A stretch of DNA of 64,000 nucleotides from Oikopleura dioica (lineage: Eukaryota > Chordata > Appendicularia > Copelata > Oikopleuridae): positions 10,168,501-10,232,500 of the forward strand of contig OU015569.1 of the NCBI GenBank assembly GCA_907165135.1, in the 5' to 3' direction. This document shows, piece after piece, positions 48,427-58,309 of the stretch (positions are counted from its first letter, which is position 1; every line of letters begins with the position of its first letter). The notes under the pieces are model-generated. The model did not search any database. It had not been told where the DNA came from and was given only the letters and a program-made list of their open reading frames with translations. The position numbers were made by a program, and so were the translations under genes.

Positions 48427-49349
48427 TTCGCTGTCCTTGTTTCCTGCAAATATAAGTCTAAATAACTGACAACTAATCAACAGTCTCTATTTTATTGAGT
48501 GCGTTTGCAGGTGTGAAGGAATTCAAACCCAGTGCAAATGATTTTTTATTGGAGAAAACAGTGCTCCAAGATTCTATGTTCGTTTTGCTTTCTCGAGAAG
48601 CCATAGAGCATCTTCGAATCTAAATTGGTTGGTTTTAACAGTAGAAACCTAATGAAAAACCGTGGCTTTGCAAACATGTGATCATAGACACAAATCATCA
48701 TGAAGAGAAGGAGCACGATTAATGACCAAATGATGGTCCCACGAAAGAAGCTCCAGAAACTACAGCAGCGTGGTTCTGTCGCCACGTTATTGTTCGTTTT
48801 TCTTGTTCTGGGTAGGGGCAATCCACCTGTTTCTTCGTCATATACTTTCAGAGTTTTCAATCATGATATAAATTCATATTTTTACTTATTTTATAAAGTT
48901 TAGTAGTGCTCGGTAAAAACGCATTCCTCTATGACTTCGGTTGAAATAGTACGGCTCGGCAACATCTGCGTTAGTAGCAAGATTGTACATTTTTTTCAAT
49001 TTAAAAGTTTGAAACTCTCTTTACTTCAAAATATATCAGCGAAAAAGCCGGCCTTTTACATCTGCTCATTGAAAAACAAAGGCATCAATAACAATATTTT
49101 AAAAACAACTTCCTAAATCTGTTCGGGACGAATATTTCCCTGCAATAGATTCAAATAGCGATCCTGCAAAAATTAACGCTAAAGTTGAAACTTCATCGGA
49201 CGAGCACGCCGGATAAGGTAACATTCATGTTATTTTAAATGAATTGAAATAAGTTGAATGTGTATTCTCGTATCTGTGAGAGGCAGCAACAGAATAATGT
49301 ACATAGAACGAGCGCTAAACGGAAATAAGTACCAGAGTCGGAATCTTCA
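48427..49349. other. Interval between AHCY and the orphan nuclear gene
   Basis: Contains one plausible small membrane-protein ORF on the minus strand (48546-48857) and AT-rich sequence. Nothing else supported. Confidence 0.5.
48546..48857 (-). CDS. Possible single-pass membrane protein
   Basis: Open frame VYDEETGGLPLPRTRKTNNN, then CCSFWSFFRGTIIWSLIVLLLFMMICVYDHMF, a clear hydrophobic segment after a basic/Cys region, then a basic tail. It has no in-frame ATG: the frame begins after a stop at 48861, so a first exon further upstream is needed (an acceptor-like CTGAAAG precedes VYDEE). No family recognised. Confidence 0.4.
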   Translation of the reverse strand, partial: KTLKVYDEETGGLPLPRTRKTNNNVATEPRCCSFWSFFRGTIIWSLIVLLLFMMICVYDHMFAKPRFFIRFLLLKPTNLDSKMLYGFSRKQNEHRILEHCFLQ

Positions 49350-50689
49350 TCATGAATTCGCCATTGAATTATTGTTTTCGAGCTTTAGAGAAACCTGTTC
49401 TCTCAAGGTTTCAACCTTTTTCTTAAAATGTATTTAAACAAGTGCGAGTTTTTGCAAAAAATACCGTAAAAATATGAGGAATAGATAGAAGGTGGTCTAA
49501 ATCATTTGGATCGGGCCCTTCATCCGAAGGGACATTAGGGTCATAAGATGGAATAGTTTTTACTCGTTGTCGTCGACGGTTGTTCGCTCGATTACGGATC
49601 GAGCGTGCAACAAGACCAGGACACTAATGACTGTTTTATGCGAGCGCTTCAAGAAATATGATCACCTTGTTAGCTTTAGAATGGGACCAGGTGTCGGTTT
49701 CCATTATGCTCGAAATACTCTGGGTGTGTTTCAAAGGCGCATGTTTTTTCAAATTGAGAGTTGCACCACGAGGAGGATAGTCATTTAAACTCTTGCTGCT
49801 TTCAACGTCGCTCAGTTCGTCGTCGCCATCGCAGGCATCATTCTTATTTGCGGATGACGTTCACCCCGGAGAGTCTCTATATAAGTATTTCAATTTTAAA
49901 CTCGAGTATAAAAATTGTAACTTTTGTACAATTTTAGGAAACTCTAAGCGCCTGAAGGGCGCTTTTCACAGACGATGACGAAAGTAAGAGTGGAAAATGC
50001 CGTGAATCCGGTTCCTTGTAGCGAGATTCAGAAGGCGAGGAGTCATCTGTGCAGCTGGCCTCTCCAGAAGGGCACATCTCGACGTCAACCATATTTTCGA
50101 ATACGGGTTCGACATCTATACAGTGGTAAAAATACAGCAGATTCACGTCATCCCACCTGAATCCGCCAAATCTTGGTTCAAGCCCATCTCAGCGTCCGCG
50201 TGATATGATTCGCTTTCTGACTGTTCACGGGATGCGAAATGAAGAAAATGAATATCAGAGAGCAAATCGATTCATTACTATAATCATGATTTCAATCTAA
50301 CTGTATCCCTAACAAATGTCGCTGAATGCGCTCAACCTCGACAACCATCATTTTCTTTGACTTTCTGCGCTTTTGAGATCTCTGTTTACCCAACTTTTCA
50401 TCATCAGAATCTTGAACGGATTGCTGGGTAGTTCTGTTATCTTCTTGCCGCTTCCTAAAGTTCTTCTCAACCCTTTCAACATTTCACTTCTTTTAACTAC
50501 AATCTATTGAACCAACCGGTCATCAAGGTCTTTCTTCTTTTTATATTTCTTACAAGACGCGCCACTCAGTAACGTTGCACCTGTATCACCGGCCGAGATT
50601 GAGAGCATATTCGTCTCATGAAGAACGGATTGCAAATCTACACGCCACTTGGTATCTGTTGTATTATTGTGCTGTGTCTGGTATGCCAT
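49350..50689 (-). CDS. Orphan nuclear-type protein assembled from seven small exons
   Basis: No long ORF, but seven exons join in phase from ATG at 50689: MAYQTQHNNTTDTKWRVDLQ...KKYKKKKDLDDR; VEKNFRKRQEDNRTTQQSVQDSDDEKLGK and a basic patch RSQKRRKSKKMMVVE; SESESYHADAEMGLNQDLADS; DVEPVFENMVDVEMCPSGEA; NDACDGDDELSDVESSKSLND; CPGLVARSIRNRANNRRRQRVKTIPSYDPNVPSDEG; KKVETLREQVSLKLENNNSMANS, stop at 49350. Five of the six introns are GT-AG with matching phase; the second (between the MMVVE and SESES exons) is less sure. Alternating basic and acidic blocks and a short C-terminal coiled coil suggest a nuclear regulator. The RNRANNRRRQR patch next to the coil recalls a bZIP but does not fit the consensus. 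No family recognised. Confidence 0.62.
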
Positions 50690-51041
50690 GCGAGAGTACA
50701 ATAGTCTCCTGAATATGCCTTTTCACTACGGGAATAAAAACTCAATCGTAACTACAACTGTATTTAACTGTATATGGGAGAAAAGAGAAAATAAACAGAA
50801 AAACGAACAGCGAGGGCTGGAGTACGTTTGGCCGAATTGGAAATAAATAAATTTGGAGAAGGAAACATTGAGTATAAACTAAAGTTGGTGAGTGAGTAGT
50901 AAGTAGGCCTCTTGCAGAGCAGGATCTGCTCATCAGGTAATGTTTGATTGAAAAGAAAACGTATAGTCTTGAACTTGATTTTCAGTGAGGAGGATTTGTT
51001 GAAGGAACGAGGTGAGCGTACATAACTTCGTAAAAGACTCT
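50690..51041. other. Intergenic interval
   Basis: Between the MCAD stop and the orphan nuclear gene start, both minus strand. No supported ORF. Confidence 0.6.
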
Positions 51042-52432
51042 TTACATGTACTTGGAGACGTGTTCTCGAGCAATGATGAGCTTCTGGATCTGGCTAGTAC
51101 CCTCGTAAATCTGGAAGATTTTTGCATCTCGCATAAGCTTCTCAACAGGGTAGTCGCTGTTGAATCCGTTGCCTCCAAAGATTTGAACGGCATCAGTAGC
51201 ATTCTGGTTGGCAGCGTCACCAGCAAAGAGCTAAGAACGTTGTTTTTTACTGTTATCTTACAGGGCCTTTACCTTGGCGATGGAGGCGAAATAAGTGTTT
51301 CGTACTCCGGTATCAATCTGCCAGGCGGACTTGTAAGTCATCAGTCGTCCGAGCTCAGTTCGAGAAGCCATCTCAGCCAAAAGGAATGAAATCTAAACCA
51401 GGTTCTTTTTATTGTCTCTGGATGAAAAACTTACCGCCTGGTGCTGAACAATGGGCTTTCCCATGGTTTTTCGTTCAAATGAGTACTTGGTGGCTTCATC
51501 AAGGGCTCGCTGAGAGAGTCCAGTAGCGGCGGCAGCGACTGGTGGTCGGGTGTTGTCGAAGGCAGCCATGGCGTAGAGGAAGCCTTTACCGACTTCACCA
51601 ATTACGTTCTTCTCTGGAATTCGGACGTTCTCGAATCGAATACCTCGAGTATCGGAACATCGCTGACCCATATTGATTTCCTTTCGACCAGGCTGGACAC
51701 CTTCCCACTCACGCTCAACAATGAAGCCAGTGAAGGCCTTCGAAGATGGGCACTTAGGGTCTGGGTTGGTTCGGGCGAGTACGAAGTACCAGTTGGCGAC
51801 GCCACCGTTCGTGATCCACATTTTCTCACCATTGAGGACCCACTCGTCACCGATCTTCTCAGCCTTGGTCTTGAGACCAGAAACATCAGATCCGGCGCCA
51901 GGTTCAGTAACACCATACGCGGCCTAGAAATTTATAAAGGCATGTTTACTAATTAAATTTTTAACCTGGATTGGCTCAGCCAAGAGTCGACCAAGATACT
52001 CTCGCTTGAGCTCATCAGAGCCGCCAACGAGCAGAGGCATGGAGCCGAGAGAGTTGGCTTCGATGGCAGTCTCCATACCGGTGCAGCCATAGGCGAGCTC
52101 TTCGGCAATGATGCAAGATTCAAGACATCCCAATCCGAGTCCTCCCAATTCAGGGTCGACGTGACCATTAACTAAAACAATGATCAATTGTTGTCATCAA
52201 TAGTGCTTTGTTTACCAAGACCGAGCTCCCACGCCTTCGTGAAGATCTCCTGTGGGTATTCCATAGTCTGATCGTACTCAGCTGCCTTGGGAATCATTTC
52301 CTCGCGGGCGAACTTTCGGGCAAGGTCTTGGAGGGCAAGGGTGTCTTCATTAAAGTTGAAGTTCATGCCACAGGGCTCGGCGCTGACGGTCATTCGGCGA
52401 GCAGCCTGGCGAAGGAGCGATCTGGCAGCCAT
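51042..52432 (-). CDS. ACADM: Medium-chain acyl-CoA dehydrogenase, mitochondrial
   Basis: FAD enzyme of the first step of fatty-acid beta-oxidation. Arg-rich mitochondrial presequence [14 protein letters not shown], then the three acyl-CoA dehydrogenase domains: [35 protein letters not shown]; the FAD/substrate loop [19 protein letters not shown] and [65 protein letters not shown]; and [35 protein letters not shown] with the catalytic Glu in YEGTSQ. The CTG..TAIE and GYGCT features point to medium chain rather than isovaleryl or short chain. The ATG lies one base after TTTTTCAGTAG. Five exons with 40-60 bp introns. Confidence 0.95.
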
Positions 52433-52777
52433 TCTACTGAAAAATAAGTTAAAGATTTTCATTTCGAACAGAAAAAGTTTAAGTGAATAAGGGGAGCAGA
52501 AAAAAGAAGAGTAAATGGAACAAAATAATTGAAATCGGAGAACAAGAGTAGGTAAAAGTGGAGAATAGAGCCGAATCTGTTAAAGAAAAATTTTGAACGC
52601 GGTGAAGTACAAAATTGTTTTTTTTATAAAAAAAAACAATCAACTACGCCGCGAACAAAACCCATCTTAGAACAGGATCAGCTAGTTCGTAAATAAACGA
52701 GCAGTCAATTATGACTGGGCTGTAAGATAGTAGTAAAAGTTTTCAATGTTGTAAGGACGATTTCACAGAGAAGTTGA
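52433..52777. other. Gap between MCAD and the dsRBD gene
   Basis: 345 bp, AT-rich, with a T/A homopolymer pair at 52617-52638. MCAD leader and dsRBD gene 3' UTR; no ORF. Confidence 0.6.
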
Positions 52778-55429
52778 TCAGTATTCACCAGGGAACAAGT
52801 GATGGAGTGCGGATAGCGATGCTTTGGCACGTGCGAGCTTTTTGTTTCTGCCAGATCCTTTGAATTTCTGCGCGCCGAGATTGGTGCGGACTTGGATTTG
52901 AATCGTGTACATCTTCACACCAGATGAAGTGGTTTCACCAAGCTCTTGGTAGCTCACGAAGCCTAATAAATGATGTCAATACTTGTATAAGGAAATAGAG
53001 TACGGAGAAGTTTAAATAATTCTATTATAGAAAGAAAATGGATTGAGTCTTGATTAATTTTACCTGGAAACCGCTCGTTAATCTTCGTGGTGGGATGTGT
53101 TCCATCCAAACAGAGAACGCGCTCCTTCTCTTCTTCGAGATTTTCCACTCCGAAACGTTTAATAATCTCATGCGCTGCTTCTGCCTTGGCGATATTCTTT
53201 TTGTAACCCTCGCCACTATTGGTTAAAAGTTAATAAGTTCAAGAGAAGGATAATCACTTACCAGAACTGCTCCTGCGCGATTGTCACTCGGGCTATCCAT
53301 TTCGCGTCGTGCTTCTGCTCAAGTTCGTACGTCAAAGCTGGCCGTTTCGCATTCAAAACGTGAAGCGGACTACGTCCATCTTCCAACTACGACTTAGATT
53401 AGATTACGGAAATAAATTAAATAATTTAAAAATCAATTTAAAAAATGTCAAAAAACGGCGATGATCCTTAATTATTATTTCTTTCTAGTCATTGACTATG
53501 ATTTATCTCTGAACCCAAGAAAAACTATCAGTACACGTACTGAAAAAGAGGAGAGTCGTGTGCATTCGAATTTGCTCTCTCCGCAAGCGATTTGAGATTG
53601 ACGTAAGCTTCCAGAATACCCTTCACCCGCCTTAGTTCAAACACGCCAATATTTATCTTCTTCCTATGGAAAAAACGCACATATTATTTATTCCGAATTA
53701 AGATTAATTTTCTCATGACCAAAAAAGATACTCTTGTTCAAATGAAAATATATGACAAAACGATAAAGAATTGATTATGAAAGTTCTTGTTAGCAACATG
53801 TTACATAACTAGTAGAAAACCCATCCCCTCAAATCGTTATCAGCTTTACCTTGGGCATGTCCTTTTTGAGCAAGGGATAGTTTTCGAGGACGTTGAGGGC
53901 ACATTTCTGCCTCGCTATCTTTACGTTCCAGCTTTCACCAGTGAAGACGTTTCTGCTGTCAAGTTCACATCGTACAATACAATGTCCTGCTTCCGCTTTC
54001 ACTGTTTGAAACTTGAGCAGCACTTTCTGGGCGAGCTCAGCAATGGGAGGAAGTCCATTTGCTGTCAGTGGAATTTCTTCCAAGAAGACAGGGTACTTTT
54101 CGAGCAGCTTTTGCGCAGCACGTCGCTTGGCCAGGTTCAAATTAAAACCCATCCCTGAAAATGAAGATTTATTCTAGAGGAGTTTAGCAACGAGCCTGAA
54201 AAGATGATGATTAGCATAAACGATGCTACACCGTTGACTGGTGTACCGGGACAGCCAAAGCTGTAAGCTTTTTTTATTCAATATTAGATCATCGCACGGT
54301 TATATAAATTTTACATAATATTGTCCTGTGGCAGCTAAGAGGACACAAAAATTCTCTTTTAATAATTTTTCACTCTAATATCACTTTTACCTTCGAAGCG
54401 TGTGTTTCCGTAGACCGCGTTGACCTTGAAAATTCCGTTTCCAGATTCAATTGTGTCAATGGTAACATCTGGCAATCGCTCGTGAAGAACAGCAAGTGGA
54501 TTCCTTCCATCTGCCAGAGTCACCTGACTGTTTTGTAAATGCGGATTTTCAGCGAGCAACTTTCGAGCGGCATCGGTTTTGGCCTCCTTCTGAGTTGCCC
54601 CGAATCCTGAATTTACTCAAGTCAAACAGTAACAGTTTAAACAGTCTCCGAGGCGCTAGGAAGACTTTGGGAGCTGCAGACGACGCTTACCCTCATAATC
54701 ACAGTTACAGTACGTGGCAGTAACTGCGACAGAAGGTGTGCTACTTGCGTCATCTTTGCTTGCAGCTTCTTTTTTGATGGTGTACTGAACTTGCCGAGGA
54801 AGCTTTTCGTTCACCTCGCAGAGAGGATCCTTGTTTAGAGAGTTCAAGTGGTTGACTTGGCGACGGTTGTTTTTCTGCTTTCGAAGATCTTCGATGAATG
54901 GGATCCCTAAATTTTCAGTTTGAAACGTAGATCTGGTGTTTCTCTACCTTCGAGAGCTTTCTTGGCGGCTAGATTCTTGGCCATTCTTTTGTGATGGCCA
55001 AGGGCGGAGAACTCGTGCTCCTGGAGAATGACGGTCGCCTTGATCATTCCTTCGTCATCTCTTTCGTTCACTTTCCACCGCGCAGAAGCATTCGTCAGCT
55101 CATTGAGCTCAGCAACGGGGCTTCTACCGTTTTGTAAAGTGTAATCTATCGGATTGTCCAAAAGGCTTGGGTTGAAGCGAAATGCTTCCAACGCTGCTTG
55201 CGCTTTCGCGGCTTTTTTGTTCGGTCCACTGCCCTAAACAGAGTGCTCAATGAAAGTTTGGGGAAAGGTGTCTTACCGTGTATGTTTGATTGTTGATTAT
55301 AACGGAAACAACGAAACCGGTGGAGGTTTGTTTTTCCTCCCATTTTAGAGCACGGCGCCTCTCATTTAGCAGCATGACGGGGTTCTTGCTTTCCCTAGCC
55401 AATGCGGCTGATGGGGACAAACTCGCCAT
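52778..55429 (-). CDS. Protein built of seven tandem dsRNA-binding domains
   Basis: ATG at 55429, one base after GTTTAG. About ten exons. Each unit opens with a PxxxLNE helix and ends with a GxGxxKKxAKxxAA helix. 1: NPVMLLNERRRALKWEE/GSGPNKKAAKAQAALEAF. 2: GRSPVAELNELTN/ALGHHKRMAKNLAAKKAL. 3: DPLCEVNEKLP/GFGATQKEAKTDAARKLL. 4: GRNPLAVLHERLPD/GMGFNLNLAKRRAAQKLL. 5: PPIAELAQKV/TGESWNVKIARQKCALNVL. 6: GRSPLHVLNAKRP/GEGYKKNIAKAEAAHEII. 7: HPTTKINERFPG/GSGRNKKLARAKASLSAL. It ends HHLFPGEY. No helicase, nuclease or deaminase domain is visible. Unit 1 recalls ILF3/STRBP-type domains. Staufen has up to five such domains; seven would be exceptional. An extra exon near 53545-53660 (RVKGILEAYVNLKSLAERAN) lies between units 5 and 6. 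Confidence 0.85.
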
Positions 55430-55537
55430 GCTAAACAAAGAAAAATCAAGAAACTAGTTTTTATACAAAAATATATTTTAATGTTATAAAAATTGAATAG
55501 TATTAAAAGAAACAGCAGCAGCAGATGAAGAACAATG

Positions 55538-56723
55538 TCATCGTCCCTCGTCAGCCTTGTCTAGTTGGGCAAGTGCGAGATCGTTGAGCTCGAGGCCGAC
55601 GCGGATCGAGCGTGCGGTTCGATCTATGCGACTCAGCTCAGCCATTTTTGATTTTAGAGCTTGATGGGTCGCCGACTGTTTTAGGGTTTTCGATTTTAAT
55701 GTTTCCGATGGTTGATCTGTAGTAGATTTGAACCCGTGACAGAGCCTGTTGTAGAACGACGCAATTCATGCAGATGCCTACATTGAGCGTGACTTGTTTT
55801 CCAGGGGATTCAGCTGGACTCTCTGGGCGCTTCCTTGGAAACTCAGATTTCCTTAGCTTCATTATTTCTGTCCTGAATTTAGATTGACGTTAATAACGTT
55901 TCATAATCTATGAAACTCTCAAACACGACGCTACCTGAGCTCATTCGCTTCTTTTGCCGCACCCATTAGCTTTTTGCGCATCTCGTCGATTTGGTTTTGT
56001 CGTTCTTTGGAGTCGAATTAAATAATGGACATACTTTTACTCTCACCTTTGCTCTGTCCATGCATAAGTCTTTCCACTTGTTGCTTGAGCAACTCGATAG
56101 ATTTGTTCTTATCGCAAATCTGATCTTCGTGTTTACTGTACATATCTCGCAGCTCTTTCTGATGGTTCATCTCCACCTGTTTCGTCAACTCATTATGCTT
56201 GTCAGTAAGACCTGCTATTTCGCGCTCATAAGCTTCGGAATCTGCGATAGACTTGTCTGACAAAGCTTTTTTCTCCCGCCGTATGGTTTCTTTAGAAAGA
56301 TGAAAATCTCCGGTAATAAAGTGGATTCAAATAATAAATTGTTTATATCTTAATCCTCTCCTAATTCAGCCATCAACTTATGCTCCTTCGCTTCGTACTC
56401 TTCCTTGATTGCAGCGATTTTCTCCTTTTCTTTATCTCGCGCATCTTTTAGCCGCTCGATTTTCTTGTGCAAGTCGTCATGCTCAGGGACCAAGCAGGCT
56501 GCCCTGCCCAGATGCATCGCATTGGAGCTACCTCGCGCCGCCGGTCTGCTACTTTCCGCTTGCGAGAGAGACTTGCGCGACTTTGAGACGCTGATCGAGC
56601 GCTTCTATTAGCCCAGCTATTTTCTGACAAGCATAATGCACTTACTGAGTCCAGCTTTTTTATATCGAGCCCGAGTTTGGATTCGGAGCGTCTGCTGCGT
56701 GCTAGAATCCGTTGCGTCTGCAT
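55538..56723 (-). CDS. Coiled-coil protein of unknown family
   Basis: ATG at 56723 directly follows ATTTTTAG. Exons: MQTQRILARSRRSESKLGLDIKKLDS; SISVSKSRKSLSQAESSRPAARG to EHDDLHKKIERLKDARDKEKEKIAAIKEEYEAKEHKLMAEL; TIRREKKALSDKSIADSEAYEREIAGLTDKHNELTKQVEMNHQ to KSIELLKQQVERLMHGQ; ERQNQIDEMRKKLMGAAKEANELR; EIMKLRKSEFPRKRPESPAESP; and a last helix QPSETLKSKTLKQSATHQALKSKMAELSRIDRTARSIRVGLELNDLALAQLDKADEGR. The junction at 56290-56360 fits only as a GA-AG intron, and the junction into the last exon may be another. An alternative unspliced end stops at 55638. Long heptad-rich helices suggest a centrosomal or cytoskeletal scaffold; that is inference. Confidence 0.68.
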
Positions 56724-57060
56724 CTAAAAATATGCACAAAAAAGAGATGTCTTTCATTGAATATTTATTATAAACGAACTAATATAATACCAATATAAGT
56801 CATAAAATTCACAGTTAAACCCATACCCATACGAAAATACTGAAAAAACACATTACTGAAAATTACTCGAACGGCGAAAAAACTTCTTGAAAGACTGTTT
56901 CTTAGAAGTTTGTTTTCATAATTAGTCTAGGTAAGATAGGCTACAAGACATGGAGCGGAGAAGGCAAGTAGTGTTGGCAGATAGGAAAGTCTTTTCTTTG
57001 ATTCGTCGTGAAAGGTTTTGCGTAAGTTGTCAGTTGTTGTTCTTGTTAGTTTCACTTTGT

Positions 57061-58022
57061 TTAAACCAGTTTCTTAGCTTCGAAAAAGGTCCTCATGTGG
57101 CGGATCTGCCAAATACCAGCAGAGATCAGAATAACCGTTTGAATGAAAGACCACCACAGAACTCGACTATTTGTGCTCCTAAACAAAGAGTATTAAGGAT
57201 ACGAGAAATTAATCAACGTTATTAGTGGGATTTTCAGTGGCAATTTGCATTCAAATCCGCAAATTATGCGAGTAGAGAATAATAGTAGAGAATAGAAAAT
57301 AATTTTATTCAAACCCCAATCATTTGAAGATTAGCCAGATGATTATGCTAATGTTCTTGGTCAGCTGACTTTTACATAAAGAGGCTCAGAAATGACTAGA
57401 ATACATACTCTGATGTGGAGCGGAATTTTTCTTCTCTCACTCTCTGATAATTTTGTTCTTTCTGGATTTGGGTGACTTGATCCTGGAGTTGTCGGACACG
57501 CAATTGAAGTTGAGTCAGCTTTTCTGTGGAGGCTACTTTTTTGTAGTCGACGGCCGTGTCTCCCACTTGTAGGTCCAAATGGATTCGCTTAAATTGATTC
57601 TCAATCGATGACCAAATTCATTTGTAATTACCATTTTTTCGTGAGCAAGTAGAGCCCATTTGGTGGAATTCGAGTGGATGCAGATCTGATGCTCGCCTGG
57701 GTGGTGAGCGGTGAATGTAAATTTACCTTCCGCACCATAATCTCGCTTCAGCATCACCTAAAGTAGGTTAGTTTGATGCGAGGATTCCTGCAGCTCTTAC
57801 CTTTTGCTCTGGATCGGAAACCTCGACATGCATTCCCATCCCTGGTGCAGATTTTTGCCATTCTTTTGATTTTTCGTCAAAAAGCTGGGTATTGTACTTG
57901 CCAACTACCATCGTCTCCTCAGGTATTTCTTCTACGAAACACTTCGTCTCTTTCTCGCCCATTTCAAAGAACAGGCCGTTCGCAACCTGAGCTGCAAACA
58001 AGATTGTCGGCACGATTTTCAT
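57061..58022 (-). CDS. TMED9: p24-family cargo receptor, TMED4/TMED9-like
   Basis: ER-Golgi p24 alpha protein. Signal peptide [23 protein letters not shown] domain [62 protein letters not shown] with its disulfide Cys pair; coiled coil [38 protein letters not shown]; and, after a larger intron, [38 protein letters not shown], the membrane helix and cytosolic tail ending KKLV, a dilysine/COPI-type signal. The last exon (57061-57184) was found by continuing the frame; a plus-strand ORF over it is a shadow. Full length is about 215 residues, normal for the family. Confidence 0.94.
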
Positions 58023-58309
58023 CTTGTCTCTTAAATATTTAAGTTATGTTTGGTTACAGAAGTTATATTATTTGATTGAACTTGGTAGAATTGATCTAGT
58101 TTTACGAATAAATAAATAGACACCGGAAAAAGCACTTCGCACTTTAGAAAAGAAGGTAAAATGATTGTTAAAAATGGAAGGGAAAGGGTCAGGGCAAGAT
58201 AAAGAGCTGAGATAGACTTCCTTGACGTTTTTAATCAGTATTATAATTACAGTGTAAAATTCGGGTCCTCCCACGAGATAGAAAGCGAGAATTTTTATTT
58301 GGATGATTA

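Noticed and set aside
50110-50125. TACAGTGGT resembling the end of the 24-kb MITE
   Set aside because: Match is only nine bases, with no partner arm, and it lies within an intron and exon border of the orphan gene.
54190-54260. TGATGA-like C-box motif suggesting a C/D snoRNA in an intron of the dsRBD gene
   Set aside because: No matching D box or terminal stem could be found at the right distance.
56950-57225. Plus-strand 91-aa ORF with a hydrophobic segment, looking like a small membrane protein
   Set aside because: The minus strand of 57061-57184 is the TMED9 last exon ([13 protein letters not shown]...FFEAKKLV), so the hydrophobic run is its shadow.
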